This document shows, piece after piece, positions 1-8,438 of a DNA stretch of 64,000 nt. The stretch's first letter is position 1. Every line of letters begins with the position of its first letter. Location of the stretch: the NCBI GenBank assembly GCA_019752535.1, contig JAIEMA010000049.1, forward strand, positions 20,123-84,122, written 5' to 3'. This DNA comes from Bacteriovoracaceae bacterium (GTDB taxonomy: Bacteria > Bdellovibrionota > Bacteriovoracia > Bacteriovoracales > Bacteriovoracaceae). Position numbers and translations under genes: made by a program. Under the pieces are notes generated by a model. The model worked only from the letters and a program-made list of their open reading frames with translations. It was not told the DNA's origin and ran no database searches.

Positions 1-24
1 GGTTATAAGTAAAATCAACAACTT

Positions 25-41
25 ACAATGTCTTACATTGT
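25..41. promoter_or_regulatory. Perfect inverted repeat, possible operator
   Basis: ACAATGT, a 3-base spacer, then ACATTGT gives a perfect 7+7 palindrome about 170 bases ahead of the outer-membrane barrel gene. The size suits a dimeric regulator site. No regulator is identified, and the rest of the stretch before the gene shows no clear -35/-10 pair, only a TACAAT at 125-130. Confidence 0.3.
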
Positions 42-188
42 CAAAGTTACCTTCACAGAAGGCCAAAACCGTTACCTTTTTACATGCTTTTCACATCCTC
101 TCCCCTCCGTAACTACCTGATTGGTACAATGCATTATGGTTAAGGCAAGTTTTGCAACCCGTCTGTTTTTTTGAGATAGGTTGATAGA

Positions 189-218
189 ATGAAAGAAAAA
201 CAAGGTATTACGGCGTGA
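189..218 (+). CDS. Possible 9-codon leader peptide
   Basis: An ATG begins a 9-codon reading frame whose TGA overlaps the GTG start of the downstream barrel gene (GTGA junction). A weak purine-rich stretch (GATAGG) lies 8 bases upstream. The geometry would allow translational coupling by termination-reinitiation. It may be chance; no conserved peptide is recognised. Confidence 0.2.
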   Translation: MKEKQGITA

Positions 219-1522
219 AGTTAAAAAGTTTTATTTTTATCCTTTTGATGACCCTCGCTGGGGCTTCTTGGTCTGCACAAGATTTCACAGGTTCTGTGGG
301 TGCGCTCTCCAATCAGCTTAATGAAAACGTCGGTGATGTAGCAGGCAACCGCTACAACATGGATTTGAATTTTGAATTTCATCGCAATCGCTCAAATGAA
401 TTAGAAAGAAAATTTACTGCCAATGCATTAATGAATGATGCCAACGGCACAATGTATTCTGTAAATGAAGCTTACCTTTCGAGCAAGTGGGGCCGATCAG
501 AGTTGAAGTTTGGTCGCTCGATCCTGGATTGGTCTGATATCGATGCTCATTGGGGTTTTGGTAAGATCAATAATCGTCAAAATTTTTCTGGTTTTACTCC
601 AGGTCAGGAAGGATTAACCGGAATCGTTTTCTCGAGACGCTATAGCAATGGTTTTAGATATCATTTCTTTGCGACTCCGATCTATGTTCCAGAAACAAAT
701 CCTTCTCTCGATATTAATAAGACAGATGGAACGATCACTTCAAAGAATCCATGGTCAAAGCCCCCTGCAGCTTCGGCCAATATTTCAAATCGTGATATCC
801 CTATTTTTTATAAAGTTGATTATCCAAGCATAACGGATGTGGTTTTTAAGCCCTCTGGCGGTATTAACCTTGGATGGGGAAATAAGCATTGGGACGGTGG
901 TTTTTATTATCTAAGAAAGCCTGAAAACCAAGTTTCAACAACAGTTGATATTTCATACAACCCGGGTGATGACATCATCAACGCTCGCATTCAGCCTCAG
1001 TTCTTTTATCACGATATTTATGGCGGAAACTTACGTTGGAAGAACAAAGATATTACTGTGTACGCTTCAGCTGTCGCCATTCGCCCGAATGATTACCCAG
1101 TAGGTGATCCACTAGTTACTCAATACACTCAAATCGAAGTGGAAAAGCGCAGAGAAGATTATGTTGGAGGCGGTATCTCAAAAGAGAATGACCGTCTTGG
1201 AACTGGTTTTGATTACGTCGCTCGTTTGAGCCCATTTAATAAAGATGAAGATATTTTGGCGGAGGATCCTCGCTGGAACCAAGCCGTTCACGGATGGGTG
1301 AGATACCGCTTTAATCGCTTCTTTCAAGTTTCAGGTGACGTTAAGTATGACATGCTTACGACAGATCGTTTGACGATGCTTAAAGTGAGCTACTATCCGA
1401 CTCGAAATATGGCCGTTAATGCTGGCGTAAATATGATTGGTACACCGAGTAATGGCAAATCTTATTGGAGCCCCTACACAAATAACGACGCAGTCTACGC
1501 AGGCTTGCGCTACTTGTTCTGA
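215..1522 (+). CDS. Outer-membrane beta-barrel protein, porin-like
   Basis: This is a predicted secreted outer-membrane barrel of 435 residues. Residues 1-20 form a signal peptide (two lysines, hydrophobic core, cleavage after SWSA). The rest alternates polar and aromatic residues as beta-strands do, and the chain ends in YLF, the C-terminal aromatic that the BAM complex recognises. The start is GTG, with AAGG about 8 bases upstream; no in-frame ATG fits better. No known porin family is recognisable by eye, so substrate and pore type are unknown. It lies 9 bases upstream of a large lipoprotein gene and is probably co-transcribed with it. The barrel call is an inference from composition and the C-terminus. 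Confidence 0.7.
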   Translation: MKLKSFIFILLMTLAGASWSAQDFTGSVGALSNQLNENVGDVAGNRYNMDLNFEFHRNRSNELERKFTANALMNDANGTMYSVNEAYLSSKWGRSELKFGRSILDWSDIDAHWGFGKINNRQNFSGFTPGQEGLTGIVFSRRYSNGFRYHFFATPIYVPETNPSLDINKTDGTITSKNPWSKPPAASANISNRDIPIFYKVDYPSITDVVFKPSGGINLGWGNKHWDGGFYYLRKPENQVSTTVDISYNPGDDIINARIQPQFFYHDIYGGNLRWKNKDITVYASAVAIRPNDYPVGDPLVTQYTQIEVEKRREDYVGGGISKENDRLGTGFDYVARLSPFNKDEDILAEDPRWNQAVHGWVRYRFNRFFQVSGDVKYDMLTTDRLTMLKVSYYPTRNMAVNAGVNMIGTPSNGKSYWSPYTNNDAVYAGLRYLF

Positions 1523-1531
1523 GGAACTTTT

Positions 1532-3805
1532 ATGAACCGCATGAAACTTCAACTAGGTCTCATTCTCACTTGCCTGATAGGTATGGTGGGATGCTCTGAT
1601 CTTGGAAAAAATAGTGTGGTCAACAAACCCATACAAAGTGATCGCTTCAATGTCGGGTGTGAGTTATCAATCGAAAATTTTAAATTTATTATGGAGAAAG
1701 ATATTACTCCACAAATCAACTGCCTTGAAAAGAACATCGATTTGTTCATGAAAGTGGTTGAAAGTGGAAGACCAGGCTATCTTTCAAGAACAGCGTTTGA
1801 ACTTTATGTAAAAAAGAACGTTCCTGATTTTAAACCAGAAAACATTCGCGCTATTAAGAGCGTTTTTGATATCGCTCATTTAATCTTTGGAGATGATAGA
1901 GAGTATCTTTCTCCGGGTGCCGTGAAGAAGATTTTCAGTTTCGTTTATCTCTTCAACCGTGAAATGCCAAAAGTCTATCCCTTCTTTATAAGCAAAGAAG
2001 AAACTCCATTTAATCTTCACGATATTCAGAGAATTCGTGTTTATAAAGCGGCGGATGCCATCTCACGCGCCCTTCTCGATATCTTTAAGGGTGATCGTGG
2101 AGATCAAATTCACAAAGTTAATATCATCGATATTATTGAAAGTTTCACGAATGATGATACGGCCGGAACCTTAGATAAGGTTAAAGCGATCTTGTTTGTT
2201 AAAAAGGTTATTCTTGGTGGAGTAAAGGATGAACTCACTCACCTCGAACTTCAGGATCTTCTTTATAAGTTTGCGCCAGCAGGAAGCGTTGTTTTTGATT
2301 TAGCGCGTGTGAAGTATGTCGATTTGACTCAGAAGAGTTTGATGGAACTTGTTTCGACTGATGTTGAAGTGTTTGATCGTCTTCTCTATTATCCTGCAGA
2401 TTCAGGCGAGAGACTTTTTAATGTAGATGATATCGCAGAAGCCATTCCTTATTTCTTAGGGGATTCAGATAACTTTCCAGACTTAAAGAAGTACCGCGAA
2501 GAAATGGTGCAGATCAAAATGCTTCTCATGAGTGAAGCGCGCTGGCACGCCAATGAGGATCTTTCTGGTAAGGACTGGGTTCTCCCTGGTGAATTGAAGC
2601 TTCTCGTCTCTCACGCTAAAGATCTCTCTAAGCGTGGAGCGATTTATCATAGAATTTATGAATTCTTTAAGCCTTACTTAGATAGTCCCGGCACAGTGAA
2701 TATCAACTACAACAACTACTTGTTGCAGTTTCCGACTCATGAAAAATACGTTAAAGAGTTCGCACGTATCTCCAACGAATACCGCTTTTTCTGGGGAAGT
2801 TTTGAATTTCCTTACTACTCGAATGCCTTTAGAAGAAATGCTGAAGGCATGGTCGAGATTGGTTTAGTGGAATATGGTCTCTACTTAGTCACAAGAAGAT
2901 ATGGTGAAGAAGCTCCTGGTAAAACTTGGGGTTACGGAATCACTCAAGATCAAATGCTAGGAGTGATTAAAAATGTCTTTGGCAGAATTTTAATTGATGA
3001 AGGAATTATTTTAAAAGGCAGAGAAGCCAAGAATAATGAAAACATCACTTTATTATCAACTCTGTTTCAACCTCAATCCAATGGTGACGCTATCATCAAT
3101 GTGGATGAAGGAACGTCATTCTTAATTCAAGTTCTCTCTTCAATGAAGCATGCCGATTGGTTTGAGCAAGAAATGGGCCGAGTGTGTCCAACTGACAACA
3201 GAGGCCGAATCACTGACCTAGAATGTCACCGTGAACACTATTTTGGCTTAATTTGCACACGCTTTAAAAATGAATTCCCACAACTTCTACAGCGCCTTGG
3301 AATCAAAAGCTGTACTGATGCAGGAACTGATCCTGCTTGGAACAAGAAGCTCATTAAGGATCTTGAAGTCGTCGCTCGTACATGTACTGTGTTTAAAGAT
3401 GGAACGGATGTTCCTATTCAGTCAGATGACTACATGCCAATCATGGTGATGCTCACTGAGATTGAAGGCTCAATCTTGAAGTATGACATCAACAAGAACA
3501 ACATTCTTGATCCTTCAGAGGTAAGAACGGCTTACGACGCGACATTTAAGTCTGCAATTGAAGCTCTCGTCGAGGAGCAAGCGGCGATTATTGCTAAATT
3601 GCCATTCAATCTTGGTTCGGCGATTTCGAAGAAAATTTACTACTACCTCATTAAATACAAAACTCTTCCTAAGAAAGTGGGCGATTATCTGAAGCTTCTG
3701 ACTATTGGTGCGACTTCAGCTGATCGTGACACCTTCGCCGCAGTGCTAAAAATCATCAGTGAACAGGGAGAACCGTCCACTTTTGATTGCGAGACACTTA
3801 GATAA
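1532..3805 (+). CDS. Large lipoprotein with EF-hand-like loop, function unknown
   Basis: A 757-residue protein. The N-terminus is a lipoprotein signal with the lipobox ending GMVGC at Cys21, so the mature protein should be lipid-anchored. GAGGA sits correctly ahead of the ATG. Near residues 650-665 a loop of the form D-x-N-x-N-x-I-L-D-x-S-E resembles an EF-hand calcium site, and several upstream helical stretches could be degenerate EF-hand pairs. The rest matches no family I recognise. It follows the barrel gene by 9 bases, which suggests an operon and a shared envelope role. The calcium function is inference. Confidence 0.65.
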   Translation: MNRMKLQLGLILTCLIGMVGCSDLGKNSVVNKPIQSDRFNVGCELSIENFKFIMEKDITPQINCLEKNIDLFMKVVESGRPGYLSRTAFELYVKKNVPDFKPENIRAIKSVFDIAHLIFGDDREYLSPGAVKKIFSFVYLFNREMPKVYPFFISKEETPFNLHDIQRIRVYKAADAISRALLDIFKGDRGDQIHKVNIIDIIESFTNDDTAGTLDKVKAILFVKKVILGGVKDELTHLELQDLLYKFAPAGSVVFDLARVKYVDLTQKSLMELVSTDVEVFDRLLYYPADSGERLFNVDDIAEAIPYFLGDSDNFPDLKKYREEMVQIKMLLMSEARWHANEDLSGKDWVLPGELKLLVSHAKDLSKRGAIYHRIYEFFKPYLDSPGTVNINYNNYLLQFPTHEKYVKEFARISNEYRFFWGSFEFPYYSNAFRRNAEGMVEIGLVEYGLYLVTRRYGEEAPGKTWGYGITQDQMLGVIKNVFGRILIDEGIILKGREAKNNENITLLSTLFQPQSNGDAIINVDEGTSFLIQVLSSMKHADWFEQEMGRVCPTDNRGRITDLECHREHYFGLICTRFKNEFPQLLQRLGIKSCTDAGTDPAWNKKLIKDLEVVARTCTVFKDGTDVPIQSDDYMPIMVMLTEIEGSILKYDINKNNILDPSEVRTAYDATFKSAIEALVEEQAAIIAKLPFNLGSAISKKIYYYLIKYKTLPKKVGDYLKLLTIGATSADRDTFAAVLKIISEQGEPSTFDCETLR

Positions 3806-3816
3806 GCTGGTAATTT

Positions 3817-3838
3817 GAGGGTCTTCTTGGAGACCCTC
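3817..3838 (+). promoter_or_regulatory. Stem-loop directly abutting the prfB start codon
   Basis: GAGGGTCT, a 6-base loop, then AGACCCTC forms a perfect 8-bp hairpin ending one base before the prfB ATG. No T-tract follows, so it does not look like a terminator. The likely Shine-Dalgarno GGAG straddles the loop and 3' arm, so folding could limit initiation. A regulatory role is inferred. Confidence 0.4.
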
Positions 3839-4991
3839 ATGAATAATGCAACACAGCTAAAGTTAGACGATTTTAAAACTCGTCTCCCTGAATTCAAAAA
3901 TACCATTCAGACTATTCGGAGGTCGCTTTGACGTTGAGAGAAAATCTCAACGCTTAAAAGAGATCACTCAAATGGAAGCCCTCGAGGGATTCTGGAATGA
4001 TTCGAGTAATGCGGCCAAAATCCAAAAAGAAAAAGCTCTCCTTGAAGACTCCGTTAAAGCCTACTCAAAACTTAAAACTTCAATTGAGGATTTTGAAGTT
4101 TTATTAGAGATGGCCGAAATGGGTGATGAATCCTCTCTTGAGGAAGCTTTGCTGGCGTTTCCAAAATGTGAAAAAGCAGTCAGTGAAGCTGAACAAAAAG
4201 CTCTCCTCTCTGGAGAGACAGATATTAACAATGCCATTATCACGATTAATGCCGGGGCAGGTGGAACTGAATCCTGTGATTGGGCCGGAATGCTCATGCG
4301 TATGGTTCAAAGATGGGCCGAGCAGCATGGGTTTAAAGTTGATGTGATGGATTTTCAATATGGAGATGCGGCCGGAATTCGCAGTGCCACACTTCAAGTC
4401 AACGGCCCGTTTGCTTACGGATTACTCAAAAGTGAGTCTGGGGTTCATCGCTTAGTAAGAATCTCTCCGTTTGATTCAAATGCCAGAAGACACACCTCAT
4501 TTTCATCGATGTATGTTTCCGCAGAAATTGATGATTCAATTGAAATTGAAGTCCTTGATAAAGACCTTCGAGTCGATGTCTACCGCTCTGGTGGAGCAGG
4601 GGGACAATCCGTCAATACGACTGACTCTGCTGTGCGCTTAACTCACTTTCCCTCAGGAATTGTGGTGGCCTGCCAGCAGGAGAGATCGCAGTTGCAAAAT
4701 AAAATTAAAGCGATGAAAATTTTGAAGTCTCGCCTGTATGAGCGCGAACTTCAACGCCGCCTTGAGGCCCAAAATCAAGTCGAGGCTGGAAAGAAAGACA
4801 ATGCGTGGGGATCTCAAATAAGATCTTATGTGTTGCATCCTTATCAATTAGTGAAAGACCACCGAACTGGGTTTAATACGTCGCAGGCCCAGTCGGTTTT
4901 AGATGGCGACTTAGATGATTTCATGAAAGCGTACCTCCAGTGGCAGAGTCTTGGGGGCAAACCGGTGGAGAGTGGCGATGACGATCTCTAA
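3839..4991 (+). CDS. prfB: Peptide chain release factor 2, +1 programmed frameshift
   Basis: RF2 releases peptides at UGA and UAA. The gene is in two frames. Frame 1 (3839-3928) encodes 30 residues and stops at TGA 3929-3931. After skipping T3929, reading resumes at 3930 and runs to 4991, giving about 383 residues. The shift site is the classic CTT-TGA-C with an internal Shine-Dalgarno (CGGAGG) three bases upstream, as in E. coli prfB, where scarce RF2 promotes the shift: an autoregulatory loop. The body carries SPF (about 209-211), the RF2 stop-recognition tripeptide, and GGQ (about 254-256), the catalytic motif. The downstream frame alone would start at an internal ATG (3972) and lose the true N-terminus. 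lysS follows closely, as in many bacteria. Confidence 0.96.
3917..3932 (+). promoter_or_regulatory. prfB: prfB programmed +1 frameshift site
   Basis: CGG AGG TCG CTT TGA C: the Shine-Dalgarno-like CGGAGG is spaced three bases from the slippery CTT, followed by in-frame UGA with C after it. All elements of the bacterial RF2 frameshift signal are present, and the frames join perfectly after a +1 slip. Confidence 0.95.
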
Positions 4992-5013
4992 TCTTACCGA
5001 ATCAGGAAAAGTG

Positions 5014-6552
5014 ATGAAACAGAAACACGTTGAGCGTTGGACTAATGATTTCTCAGAACAGATGCATGTGCGTTTGGATAAGAGAAAAAAACTTGAAGAA
5101 ATCTCTGGTCTTGGTGGAGCTTATAAAAACCACTTAAAGCCTGATACTCACTTCAATACTTTATTTGAGAAATATAACTCACTTGAGAAAGACGCTATCG
5201 GACAAACTCCGGAATACAAAGTAGCTGGACGTGTCCTCATGGTTCGTGACTTTGGAAAAGCGGCTTTCCTCACTTGTGATGACGGCACTCATCGCTTTCA
5301 ACTCTACGTAAAAAAAGATGTAACCAGTGAAGCTGGCTTTGCTCAATATAAGCTACTCGATTATGGCGATATCGTTTGGGCAAGCGGTGATGTATTCAAA
5401 ACAATGAAGGGTGAACTTTCATTAAACGTAAAAGATTTCGCCATCATCTCAAAGAGTACACGTCCACTTCCTGAGAAATTCCATGGTCTCACTGATCATG
5501 AACTTCGCTATCGTATGCGCTATGTGGATCTTGCGATGAACCCTGACGTTCGCCACACGCTTCGCACGCGTTCAGATATTATTCGCTACATCCGTGAATA
5601 TTTTTATAACAAGGACTTCTTAGAAGTTGAGACACCCATGATGCACGCAATTGCAGGGGGTGCAGCAGCTCGTCCGTTTAAAACTCACCACAATGCGCTT
5701 GATATGGAACTCCACATGCGGATCGCTCCAGAGTTGCATTTAAAGAGATTAATAGTCGGTGGATTCAATAAAGTATTTGAGATGAACCGCTGCTTTAGAA
5801 ACGAAGGTCTCTCACTAAAGCATAATCCAGAATTCACATCGATTGAGTTTTACTGGGCTTACGCGAATTATGAAGATTTGATTCAGCTGACTGAAGATCT
5901 AATCGCTGGTATCGCTCGTGATGTTCTCAAAAAAGAGACTGTCACTTTTGGTGATCATGAGATTAATCTTAAAGGACCTTACGCGCGTATGACGATGCGT
6001 GAAGCTGTCTGTAAATACACGAAGAGCACTCCTGAACAAGTGATGGAAGCGGCCCATTTAAAAAATCTTCTCAAAGAAACAGATATCGATCCAAAGACAA
6101 TTGGTTCTGCGGGCTGGGGAAAACTTCTGACTTTGTGTTTTGAAGAATTTGCAGAAAAACATTTGATTCAACCGACATTTATTACGGAATACCCAACGGA
6201 AGTTTCACCGCTTTCTCGCCGCAATGATTCTCACCCTGAATTTGTGGATCGCTTCGAGTTCTTTATGAATGGCTGGGAAATTGGTAATGCATTCTCAGAG
6301 TTAAATAATCCTACTGATCAGCTTGATCGTTTTGCCGAACAAGCGATGGCGAAAGAAGCAGGAGATGCAGAAGCCTGTGATGTCGATTATGACTATGTTC
6401 GTGCTCTTGAGTACGGTATGCCGCCTACTGCTGGTCAAGGGATTGGTATTGATCGCCTCGTGATGGTGCTTACAAATAGTTCAACCATTCGTGACGTCAT
6501 CTTGTTCCCGCTTCTTAAGAAAGAAGTTTTTGGCCACGAAGAGCAAGAGTAA
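5014..6552 (+). CDS. lysS: Lysyl-tRNA synthetase, class II
   Basis: Charges tRNA-Lys. The protein has 512 residues, near the E. coli length of 505. An N-terminal OB-fold anticodon-binding domain (about 60-160) is followed by the class II catalytic core: motif 2 with FRNEGLSLKHNPEF (about 262-275) and motif 3 GIGIDRL (about 476-482). Longer in-frame starts exist at 4951 and 4978, inside or at the end of prfB, but AGGA 7 bases ahead of the ATG at 5014 makes this start best. It lies 22 bases after prfB and directly abuts the next gene, so a translation-factor pair leads into the envelope genes. Confidence 0.95.
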   Translation: MKQKHVERWTNDFSEQMHVRLDKRKKLEEISGLGGAYKNHLKPDTHFNTLFEKYNSLEKDAIGQTPEYKVAGRVLMVRDFGKAAFLTCDDGTHRFQLYVKKDVTSEAGFAQYKLLDYGDIVWASGDVFKTMKGELSLNVKDFAIISKSTRPLPEKFHGLTDHELRYRMRYVDLAMNPDVRHTLRTRSDIIRYIREYFYNKDFLEVETPMMHAIAGGAAARPFKTHHNALDMELHMRIAPELHLKRLIVGGFNKVFEMNRCFRNEGLSLKHNPEFTSIEFYWAYANYEDLIQLTEDLIAGIARDVLKKETVTFGDHEINLKGPYARMTMREAVCKYTKSTPEQVMEAAHLKNLLKETDIDPKTIGSAGWGKLLTLCFEEFAEKHLIQPTFITEYPTEVSPLSRRNDSHPEFVDRFEFFMNGWEIGNAFSELNNPTDQLDRFAEQAMAKEAGDAEACDVDYDYVRALEYGMPPTAGQGIGIDRLVMVLTNSSTIRDVILFPLLKKEVFGHEEQE

Positions 6553-7734
6553 ATGCCAGGCAGGTTGCTTCTTGCTCTAGGAAGAATCTTTTTTGATCAG
6601 GCCGCAACCTGGCGCCTACTTGCTTTTAGCATTTTTGGCTACGCTTTCTCTTTAGCCGTTATCCTTAGCACTCTAGGGTTAATGGACGGCTTTGAAGAAA
6701 CATTAAAAAATGGATTAAGACTCTCTTCTGGCGATGCTTATCTCACTCACAAAAATGGTTTTTATCAACTTGAAGATTCCGTTCTTGAAGAGATGCAACT
6801 CCATGGGGTTCAAGCTGTAAGTGGATTGGTCCAATCTGAAGCTTTCGCACTCAGAGAAGGAATGTCTAAAGGTGTTTTAGTCAGAGGGATAGATCCAAAA
6901 GATTTTGGAAATGTAACTGGTCTCAAAATTCCTCTTCAAGAACAATCAATTGTTCTTGGAGATGTTTTGGCCCGTGATTGGAAAATGAATCTGGGTGATG
7001 AAGTCACCCTTGTTCTGGCCAAGGGACACGAAGGGGAGAAGCCACAATTTATTACCCTGAAATATGCTGGTTCAGTCCGACATGGCATTTACGAGAAAGA
7101 TTCGCGTTTTGTTTATATGAACCGTCCCGAACTCCAAGAAAGTTTGGGACTTGGATCTAAAATCAATCTAGGGCTCATTCAATTTGTAAAAAAATCATCT
7201 GAAAATTTGGAAGAGAGTGTGCGCTCTCTAGATGATTCCATGGGAAATCCTTGGTACGTGAAAGCCTCGTGGCAGGAGTTCTCTGGATTACTTGAAGCTG
7301 TGGCTGTCGAAAAAACCTCAATTGCAGTTGTTTTGCAGCTCATCGTGGTGGTGGCCGTCTTTAATGTCGCTGCATTTCTGATTACTCTTCAATCGAGAAA
7401 AACCAGAGAGTTTTTTCTCTTGCGTGCTTTTGGGCTTCCAAGAAAAAGATTTTTTGTCTTTGCCTCGACCTTACTATTAAATGTCTGGCTAACTTCTTGT
7501 GTTGTCGCTCTTGGGTTGGTTAAATTTTTTAATTATTTGTTGATTCATGCCTCCTGGCTTCAGGTCCCAGGTGATATTTATGTTTTGACTCAACTGCAAG
7601 TGAAGTTGGAACTGACTGATTACTTAATTGTCTTTGGTTTAGCTCTCGTTTGGATGATAATTCTTGGAGGATTTGCCATTCGTAAGGTCAAGGGCCAATC
7701 TTTATTGACTGGTCTCAGGCAGGAGTTTCAATGA
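6553..7734 (+). CDS. lolC: LolC/LolE-family lipoprotein-releasing permease
   Basis: Inner-membrane permease of the Lol ABC transporter, which extracts lipoproteins from the inner membrane for delivery to the outer membrane. The 393 residues show the MacB/FtsX layout: one membrane helix near 20-45, a large periplasmic domain, then three helices at about 255-285, 300-325 and 350-375. The ATG follows the lysS stop with no gap, and the 3' end overlaps the ATPase gene by 4 bases (ATGA). Only one permease gene is present here, so the transporter may be a homodimer (LolF-like) rather than LolC plus LolE, unless a partner lies elsewhere. Confidence 0.85.
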   Translation: MPGRLLLALGRIFFDQAATWRLLAFSIFGYAFSLAVILSTLGLMDGFEETLKNGLRLSSGDAYLTHKNGFYQLEDSVLEEMQLHGVQAVSGLVQSEAFALREGMSKGVLVRGIDPKDFGNVTGLKIPLQEQSIVLGDVLARDWKMNLGDEVTLVLAKGHEGEKPQFITLKYAGSVRHGIYEKDSRFVYMNRPELQESLGLGSKINLGLIQFVKKSSENLEESVRSLDDSMGNPWYVKASWQEFSGLLEAVAVEKTSIAVVLQLIVVVAVFNVAAFLITLQSRKTREFFLLRAFGLPRKRFFVFASTLLLNVWLTSCVVALGLVKFFNYLLIHASWLQVPGDIYVLTQLQVKLELTDYLIVFGLALVWMIILGGFAIRKVKGQSLLTGLRQEFQ

Positions 7735-8393
7735 ACCCTTTTATTAAGTTAAAAGATATAGAAAAAAACTATGGATCCACACCAGTGTTGAGAGGTGTGA
7801 ATTTAGAGATTGAAGCTGGTGAATGCTTGGCCATTAAGGGAGCTTCCGGTTCAGGGAAATCCACATTGCTTTACTTGCTCGGAGGCCTCGAGAAGGCAAG
7901 CAAAGGGGAAGTCCATGTCGCCCAAAAAAATCTTAATAAACTTGATGATGATTCCCTCGCTCAATTTAGAAATCAAACGGTAGGTTTTGTTTTTCAATTC
8001 CATTTCCTTCTTCCGTCGATTACGGCTTGGGGAAACATCATTCTTCCGGCCCGAATTGGCGGTCATGATGTCAATAAAGTCACAGTGAGAGCAAAAAATC
8101 TTGCTCAGCGTTTAGGTGTTGCAGGGTTACTTGAAAAGTGGCCTCATCAGCTCTCTGGTGGAGAGCAGCAAAGAATAAATATTATCCGTGCCCTCTCCTT
8201 ACAGCCCCCACTTCTTTTGTGCGATGAGCCTACCGGGAATTTGGATTCTTTGAATTCTCAAAAGGTCACAACACTGCTTAAAGAGTTGGCGGTAGAAAAT
8301 AAATCCACTCTCATTCTCGTCACCCATGATGAAAAAGTCGCTTCTGTCTTTGAGCGAAAGATCGTGATTGAAGATGGTCAGATTATCCGATAG
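7731..8393 (+). CDS. lolD: Lipoprotein-releasing ABC transporter ATPase LolD
   Basis: Cytoplasmic ATPase driving lipoprotein release. Its 220 residues are typical of LolD. Walker A GASGSGKST is at 37-45, the ABC signature LSGGEQQR near 141-148, and Walker B LLLCDEPTGNLD near 160-171, followed by the switch histidine in VTHD. The ATGA overlap with the permease gene indicates coupled translation. MacB-like ATPases share these motifs; the neighbouring LolC-type permease and bamA favour LolD. Confidence 0.88.
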   Translation: MNPFIKLKDIEKNYGSTPVLRGVNLEIEAGECLAIKGASGSGKSTLLYLLGGLEKASKGEVHVAQKNLNKLDDDSLAQFRNQTVGFVFQFHFLLPSITAWGNIILPARIGGHDVNKVTVRAKNLAQRLGVAGLLEKWPHQLSGGEQQRINIIRALSLQPPLLLCDEPTGNLDSLNSQKVTTLLKELAVENKSTLILVTHDEKVASVFERKIVIEDGQIIR

Positions 8394-8438
8394 AATGACA
8401 CGAATTTGAACGATTTCAAGAATTTAAGAGCGAGCTGA

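Noticed and set aside
3972..4991. prfB as an uninterrupted gene starting at 3972
   Set aside because: The CTT-TGA-C frameshift signal and matching upstream frame show the true start at 3839.
4951..5013. Longer lysS start inside prfB
   Set aside because: No ribosome-binding site; the ATG at 5014 has AGGA at the right distance and gives normal family length.
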